Part shown: positions 9,079 through 18,604 of the stretch, in pieces | Position numbering within the stretch: the first letter of the stretch is position 1 | Layout: every line of letters begins with the position of its first letter | NCBI RefSeq assembly: GCF_002009015.1 | Contig: NZ_LZDE01000304.1 | Location: 1 to 32,021 of the forward strand | Reading direction: 5' to 3' | Length of the DNA: 32,021 nt | DNA from: Microbulbifer mangrovi | Lineage (GTDB): Bacteria; Pseudomonadota; Gammaproteobacteria; Pseudomonadales; Cellvibrionaceae | Program-made: the position numbers and the translations under genes | Notes under the pieces: generated by a model | Databases searched by the model: none | Seen by the model: the letters and a program-made list of their open reading frames with translations, nothing else | What the model was told of the DNA's origin: nothing

Positions 9079-10259
9079 GATTTCGCCTCCAGCGGAATCA
9101 GAAGAGTTGTAGAGACTCCAACACACGAAGGCATTGTGGTGAGACAACACTCACCAGTATTGCCACTGACCCAATCGTAAAAACCACACTCGTCGTTAAT
9201 TTGATAAGGAGAATCAATAAAGTTGCGGTACAACGCTAAGCGACCACTTCGAACCCTAATAAAACCACCTAGCCTAGTGAGTCTATCCATAACCACTGGC
9301 AAGCCGTTACCCTTAGAGTCAAGCTGAGTCGACGTCTGGCGAAACTGGTAACACTTTTTGAAAATCCGATACTCCTCCTCAATCGTCAGCTTACAAGGAG
9401 TTGATGATTCATCGTGATCTGCCAGCCAGCGCCCACAATAACCAAGACCAGAATCGACAATACCCACTTCAACAAATCGTTTTTGATCACGCATCCCTTG
9501 AGCCTTAGTGGACGCCACGTATTGATGCAACGCAGGCTGTTTTTCAGTTATATTGTCACTACCTTCCTGACTCAGATTAACACCCTGCACATAGAGAATA
9601 CGGAGCCCTGGTCGCAGCCAATCGGTGCGAGACTCCCCTCTACTACCGTGTTCATGAGTATTTAGAAACAATTCGAAAAACAGACGGCCTATACATTCCA
9701 ATGCATCGCCAGACAAGGATTTTGCACCACCGGCGATTCCCATTGACTTGTCGATCATCGCCTTGATTACAGCCCTAATTTGCTCTGGCTGCCGAGGCTC
9801 TGCATTGCTGCCCGGCTTTTCGATATAAAAATTTCGATCAAATGCTTTGGAGCTATGATCAACAAAAGCGAACCAGCATAGGCGGCCACGCTGTTGACCA
9901 AAAGGACTTTTGCCCTGTTCTTCAATGGCAAATTTGGCCCTTAGATTTACTTCACGCCGCAGGTCATCTTCCGGATTGTCTGCCATGGCTATGGATGTCG
10001 CACACATAGCTGCGGAGAATTTATGGGGGCGCTCGTTGATATCGAGTAAGACATCACGTGAAGTGCTTGACCGCAGCAATAGCTTTCTCTGCCCCGCATA
10101 CCTCATCCAGGTATTGGAGGCTTGAATTGCGCTTGCCAGCCCTCCGAAAGCCGGTGCGGAAGTATCGACCGGCAGTTGCAATATTTGCTCCGGGCTCTCG
10201 TTCAGTTTCGCTAGAAACTGCTCACAAGCCTCAATAGAAATGGTTTTGGGGAAATCCAT
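9075..10259 (-). CDS. GHKL-type (HATPase) ATP-binding protein, first gene of coupled pair
   Basis: A 394-aa soluble protein with the motifs of a GHKL ATPase. The N-box is ELFLNTHEHG at 196-205, followed by DSGLG at 269-273 (G1), GNGLP at 317-321 (G2) and GVSTTLLIPL near the end. About 180 N-terminal residues have no clear assignment. No histidine-kinase phosphoacceptor domain, receiver or membrane helix is seen, so an ordinary two-component kinase is unlikely. The fold is shared by MORC/Hsp90-like, MutL-like and anti-sigma ATPases. The ATG at 10259 has AGGAG ten bases upstream. Its stop overlaps the GTG of the PRTase-like gene, so the two products are probably made in a fixed ratio and may form one complex. 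A defence role is inferred from context only. Confidence 0.8.
   Translation of the reverse strand: MDFPKTISIEACEQFLAKLNESPEQILQLPVDTSAPAFGGLASAIQASNTWMRYAGQRKLLLRSSTSRDVLLDINERPHKFSAAMCATSIAMADNPEDDLRREVNLRAKFAIEEQGKSPFGQQRGRLCWFAFVDHSSKAFDRNFYIEKPGSNAEPRQPEQIRAVIKAMIDKSMGIAGGAKSLSGDALECIGRLFFELFLNTHEHGSRGESRTDWLRPGLRILYVQGVNLSQEGSDNITEKQPALHQYVASTKAQGMRDQKRFVEVGIVDSGLGYCGRWLADHDESSTPCKLTIEEEYRIFKKCYQFRQTSTQLDSKGNGLPVVMDRLTRLGGFIRVRSGRLALYRNFIDSPYQINDECGFYDWVSGNTGECCLTTMPSCVGVSTTLLIPLEAKS
9086..9090 (-). promoter_or_regulatory. Ribosome-binding site that sets the PRTase-like start
   Basis: On the minus strand GGAGG lies seven bases before the GTG at 9078-9076, inside the end of the ATPase gene. 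It favours this start over the GTG at 9150, and with the GTGA overlap it indicates coupled translation. Confidence 0.75.
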
Positions 10260-10552
10260 CAGTGCAGCTCTCCTGAATTTAGCTTTTCCCTGGCTTCCAA
10301 CACTAGTCGCTATGAAGTATTCGCCGAAGTTGTTATTGCTTTACTTAACACGTGAAATTTCTTCGGCGGGACCACTCCGCCCATTGCAATGTTGCGGCGA
10401 ACGCGTAGTGCAGCTCACGCCGCACATTGACATCCTGCTCACTGTCTCCAAAGGGTGCGAGTGTCGGGAATGAAGGTAAACACCAATCTTTCGTGGCTTA
10501 GCCGGGAGATCTGCCTGAAAAGTACAAAATTGGACACGACGCGCCCCCACCC
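10260..10552. other. Intergenic region between ATPase gene and DUF4145 gene
   Basis: These 293 bp must hold the cassette promoter. I see no convincing -35/-10 pair. A 69-codon minus ORF at 10341-10550 has no recognisable motif and probably is not a gene. A small GGCGG/CCGCC hairpin sits at 10365-10381. The right copy of the imperfect direct repeat is at 10508-10525. Confidence 0.5.
10508..10525. repeat. Right copy of imperfect direct repeat flanking the cassette
   Basis: GATCTGCCTGAAAAGTAC resembles the copy at 6803-6819. The pair is separated by 3.7 kb that contains only the ATPase and PRTase-like genes. No target-site duplication or transposase accompanies it. Confidence 0.35.
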
Positions 10553-11257
10553 TTAGGAAGCAGCAGGGGCAGGACGCCTCCTTCTTGCCACTCGACGCTC
10601 TTGGGCTAGCTCAATTCTTTTTGGCTCTGTATATAGGCGCTCAAGAAGAACGTAGGTGAAGTCTAGAATATCCTCCGCCTCCTCCTTTCCCAGATCCCCC
10701 TCATGCGCTCCATCATTTCCGTCGTCTTTGATGCAGGTAGAGAGATCCTGAAGCGCTGCAGGTAAAATATTTTGCTCGAAAAGCCATGGAAGCCGGAGCC
10801 CTAGATTCCGCCGAATCCTACTGTTTAATCCACAGCTCTCTTCCCGCAGCATGCTTTTTGTAGCCAAATCAATGCAGAGACGGAACATCGTCGCAGCAGC
10901 GTTATTACATCCTATGGCCATACAAGAAGCACCTTCTCTAAAAGCGGAATCTATCTGGATAGGGAGGTGTTCTGGGGGCTCCTCAGCTGCTCTATCCTTT
11001 TCCGAGATATAACCTTCTATACTGACAATAGAATTAATTGCGTAACCCAAGCCCGCCAAATTTTGGAAAAGGTTAGACTCAGAATAATTCTTCTGAGCCA
11101 GCACAAATACAGTGGAGAGTGAGCAGCGGCGGCAATGACAAAACGCCTCAAACCAGCGCTTCCAGTCGTACTCAACATGGGTCAAGATTTGCCCCAAGAC
11201 GTCAAATGTGATTTGTTCCGCCCCACACCTTGGGCAATTCGCCACCAATTCAGCCAT
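10553..11257 (-). CDS. Zinc-ribbon DUF4145 domain protein
   Basis: A 234-aa protein. The N-terminus has C8-x2-C11 and C42-x2-C45, a likely zinc ribbon. Residues about 100-210 fit DUF4145: IGCNNAAATMFRLCIDLATKSML, then LGLRLPWLFEQNILPAAL, then the signature DDGNDGAHEGDL. The basic tail is RRVARRRR. DUF4145 is found alone and fused to or near restriction and other defence proteins, but its molecular role is not established. The ATG at 11257 is preceded by a weak GGA. It is in the same AT-rich block and orientation as the ATPase/PRTase pair, 293 bp upstream, so it may be an independent accessory gene. Confidence 0.8.
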   Translation of the reverse strand: MAELVANCPRCGAEQITFDVLGQILTHVEYDWKRWFEAFCHCRRCSLSTVFVLAQKNYSESNLFQNLAGLGYAINSIVSIEGYISEKDRAAEEPPEHLPIQIDSAFREGASCMAIGCNNAAATMFRLCIDLATKSMLREESCGLNSRIRRNLGLRLPWLFEQNILPAALQDLSTCIKDDGNDGAHEGDLGKEEAEDILDFTYVLLERLYTEPKRIELAQERRVARRRRPAPAAS

Positions 11258-11384
11258 CTACATATTCCCGCAGTGGATACCGAGCCTTTAGTCATCATCA
11301 GCACTTTAAATCATGTTGAGGACTAATCAACAGCACCCTAGCTACCGACCACCTCAGGCAGCGCCCCGAATATCCAACAACAGA

Positions 11385-11433
11385 AATAAAAAAGGGCCGA
11401 GATGCAACAATAGCCTGTTACATCACGACCCTT
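11385..11433 (-). terminator. Intrinsic terminator after tRNA-Leu / secG
   Basis: On minus, AAGGG-CG-GATG-AACA pairs with TGTT-CATC-CG-CCCTT (11392-11433) across three mismatches with a six-base loop. It is followed by a T-rich tract (11385-11391). It ends the secG-tRNA-Leu transcript and separates it from the accessory block. Confidence 0.8.
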
Positions 11434-11476
11434 AACGATACTTCGAAGCCCGAATGCTTACCGGGTTTCGGTATGA

Positions 11477-11562
11477 TGGTGCCCAGGGCGGGACTTGAAC
11501 CCGCACGAGCATAGCTCACTACCCCCTCAAGATAGCGTGTCTACCAATTCCACCACCTGGGC
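11477..11562 (-). tRNA. tRNA-Leu (anticodon GAG)
   Basis: The acceptor stem is GCCCAGG/CCTGGGC with encoded CCA (11477-11479). The anticodon arm is CTATC-TTGAGGG-GGTAG, giving GAG, which reads CUC and CUU. A long variable arm, as in class II tRNA-Leu, and a T-arm GCGGG-TTCAAGT-CCCGC are present. It lies 34 bp downstream of secG, the usual gammaproteobacterial position. An intrinsic terminator follows instead of the frequent tRNA-Met/rimP. Confidence 0.97.
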
Positions 11563-11596
11563 AAAAACTTTACAGTTTTTGATTTAGCCTTGCGGC

Positions 11597-12025
11597 TTAC
11601 TGAGGCTGCTCCTCAGTTTCTGCTTCTTCGCCTGCTTCCGGCAGTTCAGCCTGAGGGGCTTCTTCTACTGCGGGCAGGTCGTCTGCGGCCGGGGCTTGTT
11701 CCTGAATTTCAGGGATGTCGCCTTCGGTCGCTGCCGGCTCACGGGATTCTACTGTTGCAGGAACCTGCGGAATACCGTCGGCTGCCGGTGCTTCATCGCG
11801 GCTGGCGAGGATGGCCAGGCCGAAGCTGGTGACGAAGAATACCGTCGCCATAATTGCAGTCAAGCGGGAAAAGAAATTTCCGCTGCCCTGGCTGCCAAAT
11901 ACGGTGTTGGAAGCGCCTGCGCCAAAGGAGGCACCTGCTTCCGCACCCTTGCCCTGCTGCAGCAAAATCAGGCCGATGATGCTCAGCGCAGTCAGGATGT
12001 GTACGATTAAAACCAGTTTTTCCAT
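11597..12025 (-). CDS. secG: Preprotein translocase subunit SecG
   Basis: A small inner-membrane partner of SecYE. Two hydrophobic helices are visible: LVLIVHILTALSIIGLILLQQ (about 4-24) and IMATVFFVTSFGLAILA (about 58-74). The conserved QQGKGAEAGASFGAGASNTVFGSQGSGNFFSR segment lies between them. At 142 aa it is longer than the usual ~110, owing to an acidic, proline- and alanine-rich tail after residue 76 that ends in EEAETEEQPQ. The tail is low complexity and probably lies in the periplasm. The gene is placed between tpiA and tRNA-Leu, the conserved order. Confidence 0.96.
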   Translation of the reverse strand: MEKLVLIVHILTALSIIGLILLQQGKGAEAGASFGAGASNTVFGSQGSGNFFSRLTAIMATVFFVTSFGLAILASRDEAPAADGIPQVPATVESREPAATEGDIPEIQEQAPAADDLPAVEEAPQAELPEAGEEAETEEQPQ

Positions 12026-12087
12026 TGTCCAGAAAACCTGCTACCGGGCCTAGCCCTTGCTCAAAAAATTTTAACCCGCTGCGTCGC

Positions 12088-12825
12088 TCAGTCGGCTGCG
12101 CAGCAGATTTTGGTAAATTCGTCTGCCTTCAGTGAGGCGCCGCCTACCAGCGCGCCATCAATGTCCGCTTTGGCAAACAGCTCTGCGGCGTTGGCCGCTT
12201 TGACGCTGCCTCCGTAGAGGATCTGCGTCTCGGCACCGGCTTCGCCCAGTTGCTGGCGAATATACTGGTGCACTTCCTGCGCCTGCTCCGGGGTGGCGGT
12301 TTTGCCAGTCCCGATGGCCCATACGGGCTCGTAGGCGACTACGGCATTCTGCCAGGTATCCGGCAGGTCCAGGGCGCTTACTGCCTGAATCTGCTCGGCA
12401 ACCACTTGCAGGGTTTTGCCGGCTTCCCGCTCTTCGAGACTTTCGCCTACGCAGAGAATCGGGGTCAGACCCGCGGCCTTGGCGGCGGCAAACTTGGACG
12501 CAACCAGCTCGCTGCTCTCGCCGTACAGGCTGCGGCGCTCCGAGTGACCTACGATCACATAGCGTACGCCGCAATCCACCAGCATCTCCGCGGAGACCTC
12601 GCCGGTGAAGGCACCGGAGGACTGCTCGCTGAGGTTCTGTGCCCCCAGGGCGGCCTGGCCGATGCTGTCTGCCACCGCGCCCAAATACGGGAATGGCGGG
12701 CAGATCACCACTTGTGCAGAGCACTTTTCGGACTCAAGTCCGCTGTTCAGCTCGGCCAACAGTTGCTCGGCAAATGCTTTGGTGCCGTGCATTTTCCAGT
12801 TGGCAGCTACCAGGGTTTTACGCAT
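12088..12825 (-). CDS. tpiA: Triosephosphate isomerase
   Basis: Interconverts dihydroxyacetone phosphate and glyceraldehyde 3-phosphate. The 245-aa TIM barrel shows NWKMHG with the catalytic Lys, VIVGHSERR with the catalytic His, AYEPVWAIGTG with the catalytic Glu, and LYGGSVKAANA and GALVGGASL for phosphate binding. I start at the ATG at 12825, which has a strong GGAGGAG just upstream; the open frame continues to 12873 without a better site. It is 62 bp upstream of secG, in the order glmM-tpiA-secG common in gammaproteobacteria. Confidence 0.97.
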   Translation of the reverse strand: MRKTLVAANWKMHGTKAFAEQLLAELNSGLESEKCSAQVVICPPFPYLGAVADSIGQAALGAQNLSEQSSGAFTGEVSAEMLVDCGVRYVIVGHSERRSLYGESSELVASKFAAAKAAGLTPILCVGESLEEREAGKTLQVVAEQIQAVSALDLPDTWQNAVVAYEPVWAIGTGKTATPEQAQEVHQYIRQQLGEAGAETQILYGGSVKAANAAELFAKADIDGALVGGASLKADEFTKICCAAD

Positions 12826-12967
12826 GGGTGCTCCTCCAAGGGGCGCAAATCTTAGCGGTATTGCCGGTAACATACAACCAGCGTTTTCGGATATTTATTG
12901 ATTTTTCAAAGGCTTCCGCTGCCCTGCCCGGATCGGGTGTCGATCGCGGACAGGGTTGAGCTGGCGC

Positions 12968-14308
12968 TCAGTTGTTACCCACCCGCTCCACGACCTTGGC
13001 GATCTCGCCGGCCAGCTGTTTGACGGTCTCCGGGTCTTTTCCCTCAACCATGACCCGGATCAGGGGTTCGGTGCCGGAGGGGCGCAGGAGTACGCGGCCG
13101 CTGTTGGCCAGCTTGGTCTCCACCTGGGCCACGGCTTCCTGCACGTCGCTGTGCTCGAGCACGCCGTCGCGGCTGGCGAGACGCACATTGATCATATGCT
13201 GGGGCAGCATTTCCATTTTACCGGTGAGCTGGTCCAGGGGCTCACCGAAGTCGCTCACCGCGCGCAGTACCTGCAGCGCGGAGATGATGCCGTCACCGGT
13301 GGTGGTGACGTCGGTGCACACGATGTGACCGGAGGATTCACCGCCCAGGGTCCAGCCGTTCTTGTACATCATTTCCAGTACGTAGCGATCGCCGACCTTG
13401 GCGCGATTGAACGGGATGGCGCGGTCCTTGAGGGCCAGCTCGAAGCCGTAGTTGCTCATCTGGGTGCCGACAACACCGCTACAGCCGCCGAGGAACTGCT
13501 GGCGGTGGATGGCAATCAGGAACAGCAGCTGGTCACCGTCGATCAGGGTGCCGTTTTTGTCCACGAACATGACCCGGTCACCGTCGCCGTCGAAGGCGAT
13601 ACCCAGGTCGGCGCCGCGCTCTACTACCGCCTTCTGCAGTTGCTGGGGCTTGGTGGAACCGCACTCGAGATTGATGTTGACGCCGTCCGGCTGGATGCCG
13701 ATGGCGTGCACCTCTGCACCCAGCTCACGAAATACCTTGGGCGCGATGTGGTAGGTCGCGCCATTGGCGCAGTCGAGCACGATATTGAGTCCCTGCAGGG
13801 AGTAGCGCCAGGGAGTGCTCGCTTTACAGAATTCGATGTAGCGGCCGACGGCGTCGTCGATGCGCCAGGCCTTGCCCAGGTCCTTGGCGGTTTCCATGGG
13901 CAGGTCGAGGGCGGCCTCGATCTCCGCTTCTACCTTGTCGGGCAGTTTGCTGCCGTCGGCACTGAAGAACTTGATGCCGTTGTCCTGATAGGGATTGTGC
14001 GAGGCACTGATCACGATCCCCGCCTGGGCGTGGAAGGTGCGGGTGAGATAGGCGATGGCCGGGGTGGGCATGGGGCCCAGCAGGCCGACATCGACACCGG
14101 CATTGATCAGGCCCGCTTCCAGCGCGGCTTCGAACATGTAGCCGGAGACGCGGGTGTCCTTGCCGATCAGGATGCGCTTGCGACCGCTGCCGTTGGCACC
14201 GAGAACCTTGCCGGCGGCGTAGCCGAGGCGCAGCATGAAGTCTGGGGTGATGGCGCCCTCGCCTACCTGGCCACGGATTCCATCGGTGCCGAAATATTTT
14301 CTTGTCAT
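12968..14308 (-). CDS. glmM: Phosphoglucosamine mutase
   Basis: Converts glucosamine 6-phosphate to glucosamine 1-phosphate for peptidoglycan and lipopolysaccharide precursors. At 446 aa it is of usual length. It has [10 protein letters not shown] at the N-terminus, the active phosphoserine loop ISASHNP (S103), the metal loop [10 protein letters not shown], the sugar-binding GGESSGH and the phosphate-binding [15 protein letters not shown]. The ATG is at 14308. It follows folP by 61 bp in the usual ftsH-folP-glmM order. Confidence 0.97.
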   Translation of the reverse strand: MTRKYFGTDGIRGQVGEGAITPDFMLRLGYAAGKVLGANGSGRKRILIGKDTRVSGYMFEAALEAGLINAGVDVGLLGPMPTPAIAYLTRTFHAQAGIVISASHNPYQDNGIKFFSADGSKLPDKVEAEIEAALDLPMETAKDLGKAWRIDDAVGRYIEFCKASTPWRYSLQGLNIVLDCANGATYHIAPKVFRELGAEVHAIGIQPDGVNINLECGSTKPQQLQKAVVERGADLGIAFDGDGDRVMFVDKNGTLIDGDQLLFLIAIHRQQFLGGCSGVVGTQMSNYGFELALKDRAIPFNRAKVGDRYVLEMMYKNGWTLGGESSGHIVCTDVTTTGDGIISALQVLRAVSDFGEPLDQLTGKMEMLPQHMINVRLASRDGVLEHSDVQEAVAQVETKLANSGRVLLRPSGTEPLIRVMVEGKDPETVKQLAGEIAKVVERVGNN

Positions 14309-14369
14309 CTCATCACTCTTGTTTACATCTTGCCGGACAGGCTTTGCCCAGTCAGTAGACCCCTGCGCC

Positions 14370-15212
14370 TCAGGAGTTATCCACCATCTGCTGTAATTTC
14401 AGCACATCCACGGTGGCTGCCACATCGTGCACACGGATGATGTGTGCTCCGCGCTGGGCGGACAGCATGGCCAGGGCGAGGCTCCCGGGGAGGCGCTCGT
14501 CGACTTCGCGTTCCAGCAGGCGACCGATCATGGATTTGCGTGACAGGCCTACCAGCAGGGGAATATCTGCCGGGGCCAGCTGTTGCTGGCTGCGCAACAG
14601 GGCCAGGTTGTGCTCGTCGTTCTTGCCGAAGCCGTAGCCCGGGTCGTAGATCACCCGCTCGCGGGGGATACCGGCGGCGATACAGGCATCGAGGCGCTGA
14701 TCGAGGTAAGCGCGCACTTCCGCCACCACATCGGTGTATTCGGGCTTGGACTGCATGGTGCCGGGCTGTCCCTGCATATGCATAACGCATACGGGCAGCT
14801 CGGTGGCAGCGGCGGCTTCCAGCGCACCGGGGCGGGTGAGCGCGCGCACATCGTTGATCAGGCCGGCGCCGACCGCAGCGGACTCCCGCATCACCGATGG
14901 GGTGCTGGTATCTACCGAAATCACCACGTCCATGCGCTGCAGTATGGCCTCTACCGCGGGCACCACACGCTCCAGCTCCTGCTGCTCGGTGACCGGGGCG
15001 GCGCCCGGACGAGTGGACTCGCCACCGATATCAATGATGGTACCGCCCTCTCTGACGATCTGTTCCGCGCGGCGCAATACCAGCTCGATATCCAGTCCGC
15101 CGCCGGCGTAGTAGCTGCCGCCGTCGGAAAAAGAATCGGGCGTGGTATTCAGGATACCCATCACCTGGGGACGGGAAAGATCCAGTGTGCGGGTTCCGCA
15201 GAGCAACTTCAT
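14370..15212 (-). CDS. folP: Dihydropteroate synthase
   Basis: Joins p-aminobenzoate to the pterin diphosphate in folate synthesis; the target of sulfonamides. The 280 aa show [54 protein letters not shown] and [11 protein letters not shown], all family blocks in order. I take the ATG at 15212 because family homology begins there; the upstream frame to 15332 crosses the ftsH terminator and looks non-coding. A clear ribosome-binding site is not seen. Confidence 0.95.
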   Translation of the reverse strand: MKLLCGTRTLDLSRPQVMGILNTTPDSFSDGGSYYAGGGLDIELVLRRAEQIVREGGTIIDIGGESTRPGAAPVTEQQELERVVPAVEAILQRMDVVISVDTSTPSVMRESAAVGAGLINDVRALTRPGALEAAAATELPVCVMHMQGQPGTMQSKPEYTDVVAEVRAYLDQRLDACIAAGIPRERVIYDPGYGFGKNDEHNLALLRSQQQLAPADIPLLVGLSRKSMIGRLLEREVDERLPGSLALAMLSAQRGAHIIRVHDVAATVDVLKLQQMVDNS

Positions 15213-15283
15213 AGGCGTATCGGGACGTGTTCGTGAACGGGGTTGGGCTGGGCCGGGGCTTATCGCCGGACGGGTATCGCAGT

Positions 15284-15311
15284 TAAACAAAGCGGGCCCT
15301 GAGGCCCGCTT
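15284..15311 (-). terminator. Intrinsic terminator downstream of ftsH
   Basis: On minus, AAGCGGGCC and GGCCCGCTT form a 9-bp stem with a four-base loop (15290-15311), followed by TTTGTTT. It separates ftsH from folP. Confidence 0.8.
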
Positions 15312-15369
15312 CGCGTGGGGTGCATTGTACACCCATTTTTACTGCATCTTCTGCGACGAAGCGCTCAGC

Positions 15370-17280
<1,911 letters not shown>

Positions 17281-17393
17281 ATCATTCAAAGGGTATGCCC
17301 TCTTGCCTACGCCTCGGCTTGTGCCTTAGCCGGTAATTCCATTCCACCCAGTATAGGCGGCGAAAATCGTATATCTGTCGTCCCGGTCATCCG

Positions 17394-17420
17394 GGCACAA
17401 AAGTGGCCCTGTAAAGGGCC
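17394..17420 (-). terminator. Possible intrinsic terminator between rlmE and ftsH
   Basis: On minus, GGCCCT (17415-17420) and AGGGCC (17405-17410) form a 6-bp stem with loop TTAC, followed by ACTTTTG. It is weaker than the other terminators here and may allow read-through from rlmE into ftsH. Confidence 0.5.
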
Positions 17421-17492
17421 CGTTAGTGCTTGTACTACTTCACTTTTACCACAGTGGGAGCATTGACCCAAACCGCTTGAGAAAGTGCCGGC

Positions 17493-18113
17493 TCAGCCCT
17501 TGAAGCCCCGTGCCACCACATAGACTTCGCGGGAGCGGGGGCGGGATGCACCGGGCTTGCGGGTAACGACGGTCTGGTACTGACTGCGCAGGTCGCGGAT
17601 CAGTTCATCAAAGCCTTCGCCCTGGAACACCTTGGCGACAAATGCGCCGCCGGGCTTCAGGACCTGTCGCCCCATATCCACGGCCAGCTCCACCAGATAC
17701 ATGGAGGCCGGCTGATCCACAGCACGCACTCCACTCATATTGGGGGCCATATCGGAAATCACAAGGTCGGCGCGCTCTTCCCCGAGCTTTTCCAGCAGCT
17801 CGTTGAAGACCTCCTCCTCGGTGAAGTCACCCTGGACGAAATCTACCCCTGCCAGGGCGTCCATCGGCAGGATGTCCGATGCAAGAACCCGGCCTTTGTG
17901 GCCGACCAGTTCTGCCGCCACCTGGGACCAGCCCCCGGGTGCAGCGCCAAGATCCACCACCGTCATGCCCGGCTTGATCAGGCGGTCCTTGTCCTGCAGC
18001 TCCTGCAGTTTGTAGGACGCGCGCGAGCGGTAGCCCTCTTTCTGGGACTGTTTGACGTAGTGGTCGTTAAAATGTTCACGCAGCCAGCGGTGGCTGCTCT
18101 TTGATCGGGCCAT
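17493..18113 (-). CDS. rlmE: 23S rRNA (uridine-2'-O)-methyltransferase RlmE (FtsJ/RrmJ)
   Basis: Methylates U2552 of 23S rRNA late in 50S assembly using S-adenosylmethionine. The 206 aa open with [34 protein letters not shown], which includes the catalytic Lys. [12 protein letters not shown] (SAM site), [10 protein letters not shown] (catalytic Asp), [11 protein letters not shown] (Lys) and [13 protein letters not shown] (Glu) follow. The K-D-K-E tetrad is therefore complete. It is divergent from yhbY, with 95 bp between, a conserved arrangement in which both products act on the large ribosomal subunit. Confidence 0.97.
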   Translation of the reverse strand: MARSKSSHRWLREHFNDHYVKQSQKEGYRSRASYKLQELQDKDRLIKPGMTVVDLGAAPGGWSQVAAELVGHKGRVLASDILPMDALAGVDFVQGDFTEEEVFNELLEKLGEERADLVISDMAPNMSGVRAVDQPASMYLVELAVDMGRQVLKPGGAFVAKVFQGEGFDELIRDLRSQYQTVVTRKPGASRPRSREVYVVARGFKG

Positions 18114-18208
18114 CAGTTACAATACATCACTAATTTCTGGGGTTGTCCGCGCTGGTATCCCGCGCTTGCTTACCCGAGTATGGGTTAAATTTAAGGATGG
18201 AGTATTGT

Positions 18209-18514
18209 ATGCCTTTAACAGCCGACCGCAAAAAAGCCTTGCGCGCACGCGGCCACAGCCTCAAGCCAATTGTTACCGTTGCCGACAAGGGACTGACGGA
18301 AGGGGTACTGGAAGAACTGAATCGCGCGCTGGAGGATCACGAGCTGATCAAGGTCAAACTGGCGGTCAATGACCGCGATGCGCGCCGTGAACTGATCACC
18401 GAACTGTGCGCACAGAGCAAATCCGAGCTGGTGCAGGAGATCGGCAAGATTGCGCTGATCTTCCGCAAGGCCGGCAAGCCCAACGCCCGCCTGTCCAACC
18501 TGCTGCGTCCCTGA
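18209..18514 (+). CDS. yhbY: Ribosome assembly RNA-binding protein YhbY
   Basis: A 101-aa CRS1-YhbY (CRM) domain protein that associates with pre-50S ribosomes. The sequence ARGHSLKPIVTVADKGLTEGVLEEL and the late KIALIFRKAGKPN fit the whole family length. I choose the ATG at 18209, with GGAG six bases upstream; the open frame extends to 18143 but that part has no homology. It is divergent from rlmE. Confidence 0.95.
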   Translation: MPLTADRKKALRARGHSLKPIVTVADKGLTEGVLEELNRALEDHELIKVKLAVNDRDARRELITELCAQSKSELVQEIGKIALIFRKAGKPNARLSNLLRP

Positions 18515-18525
18515 TCGCCCCGCTG

Positions 18526-18557
18526 CGGCCACAGACCTGCAACCGGGTCTGGGGCCG
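18526..18557 (+). terminator. GC-rich hairpin after yhbY
   Basis: CGGCC-CAGACC (18526-18537) pairs with GGTCTG-GGCCG (18546-18557) across a single mismatch and bulge. There is no strong U-run, so it may act as a weak or bidirectional terminator between the convergent yhbY and esterase genes. Confidence 0.5.
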
Positions 18558-18604
18558 GGGCGAGCACCTCTTCTGCCCGCCCCTTCTCATCACTTACGTT
18601 AGTT

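Noticed and set aside
9075-9150. Start of the PRTase-like gene at the GTG at 9150
   Set aside because: It would overlap the ATPase gene by 76 bp without a ribosome-binding site; GTG 9078 has GGAGG at ideal spacing.
10341-10550. 69-codon open frame between the DUF4145 and ATPase genes
   Set aside because: No motif, no ribosome-binding site and no homology I recognise; kept only as a note in the intergenic entry.
12956-14440. 494-codon plus-strand open frame opposite glmM
   Set aside because: It is the antisense shadow of glmM; the composition is typical of GC-rich third-position shadows and no motif is recognisable.
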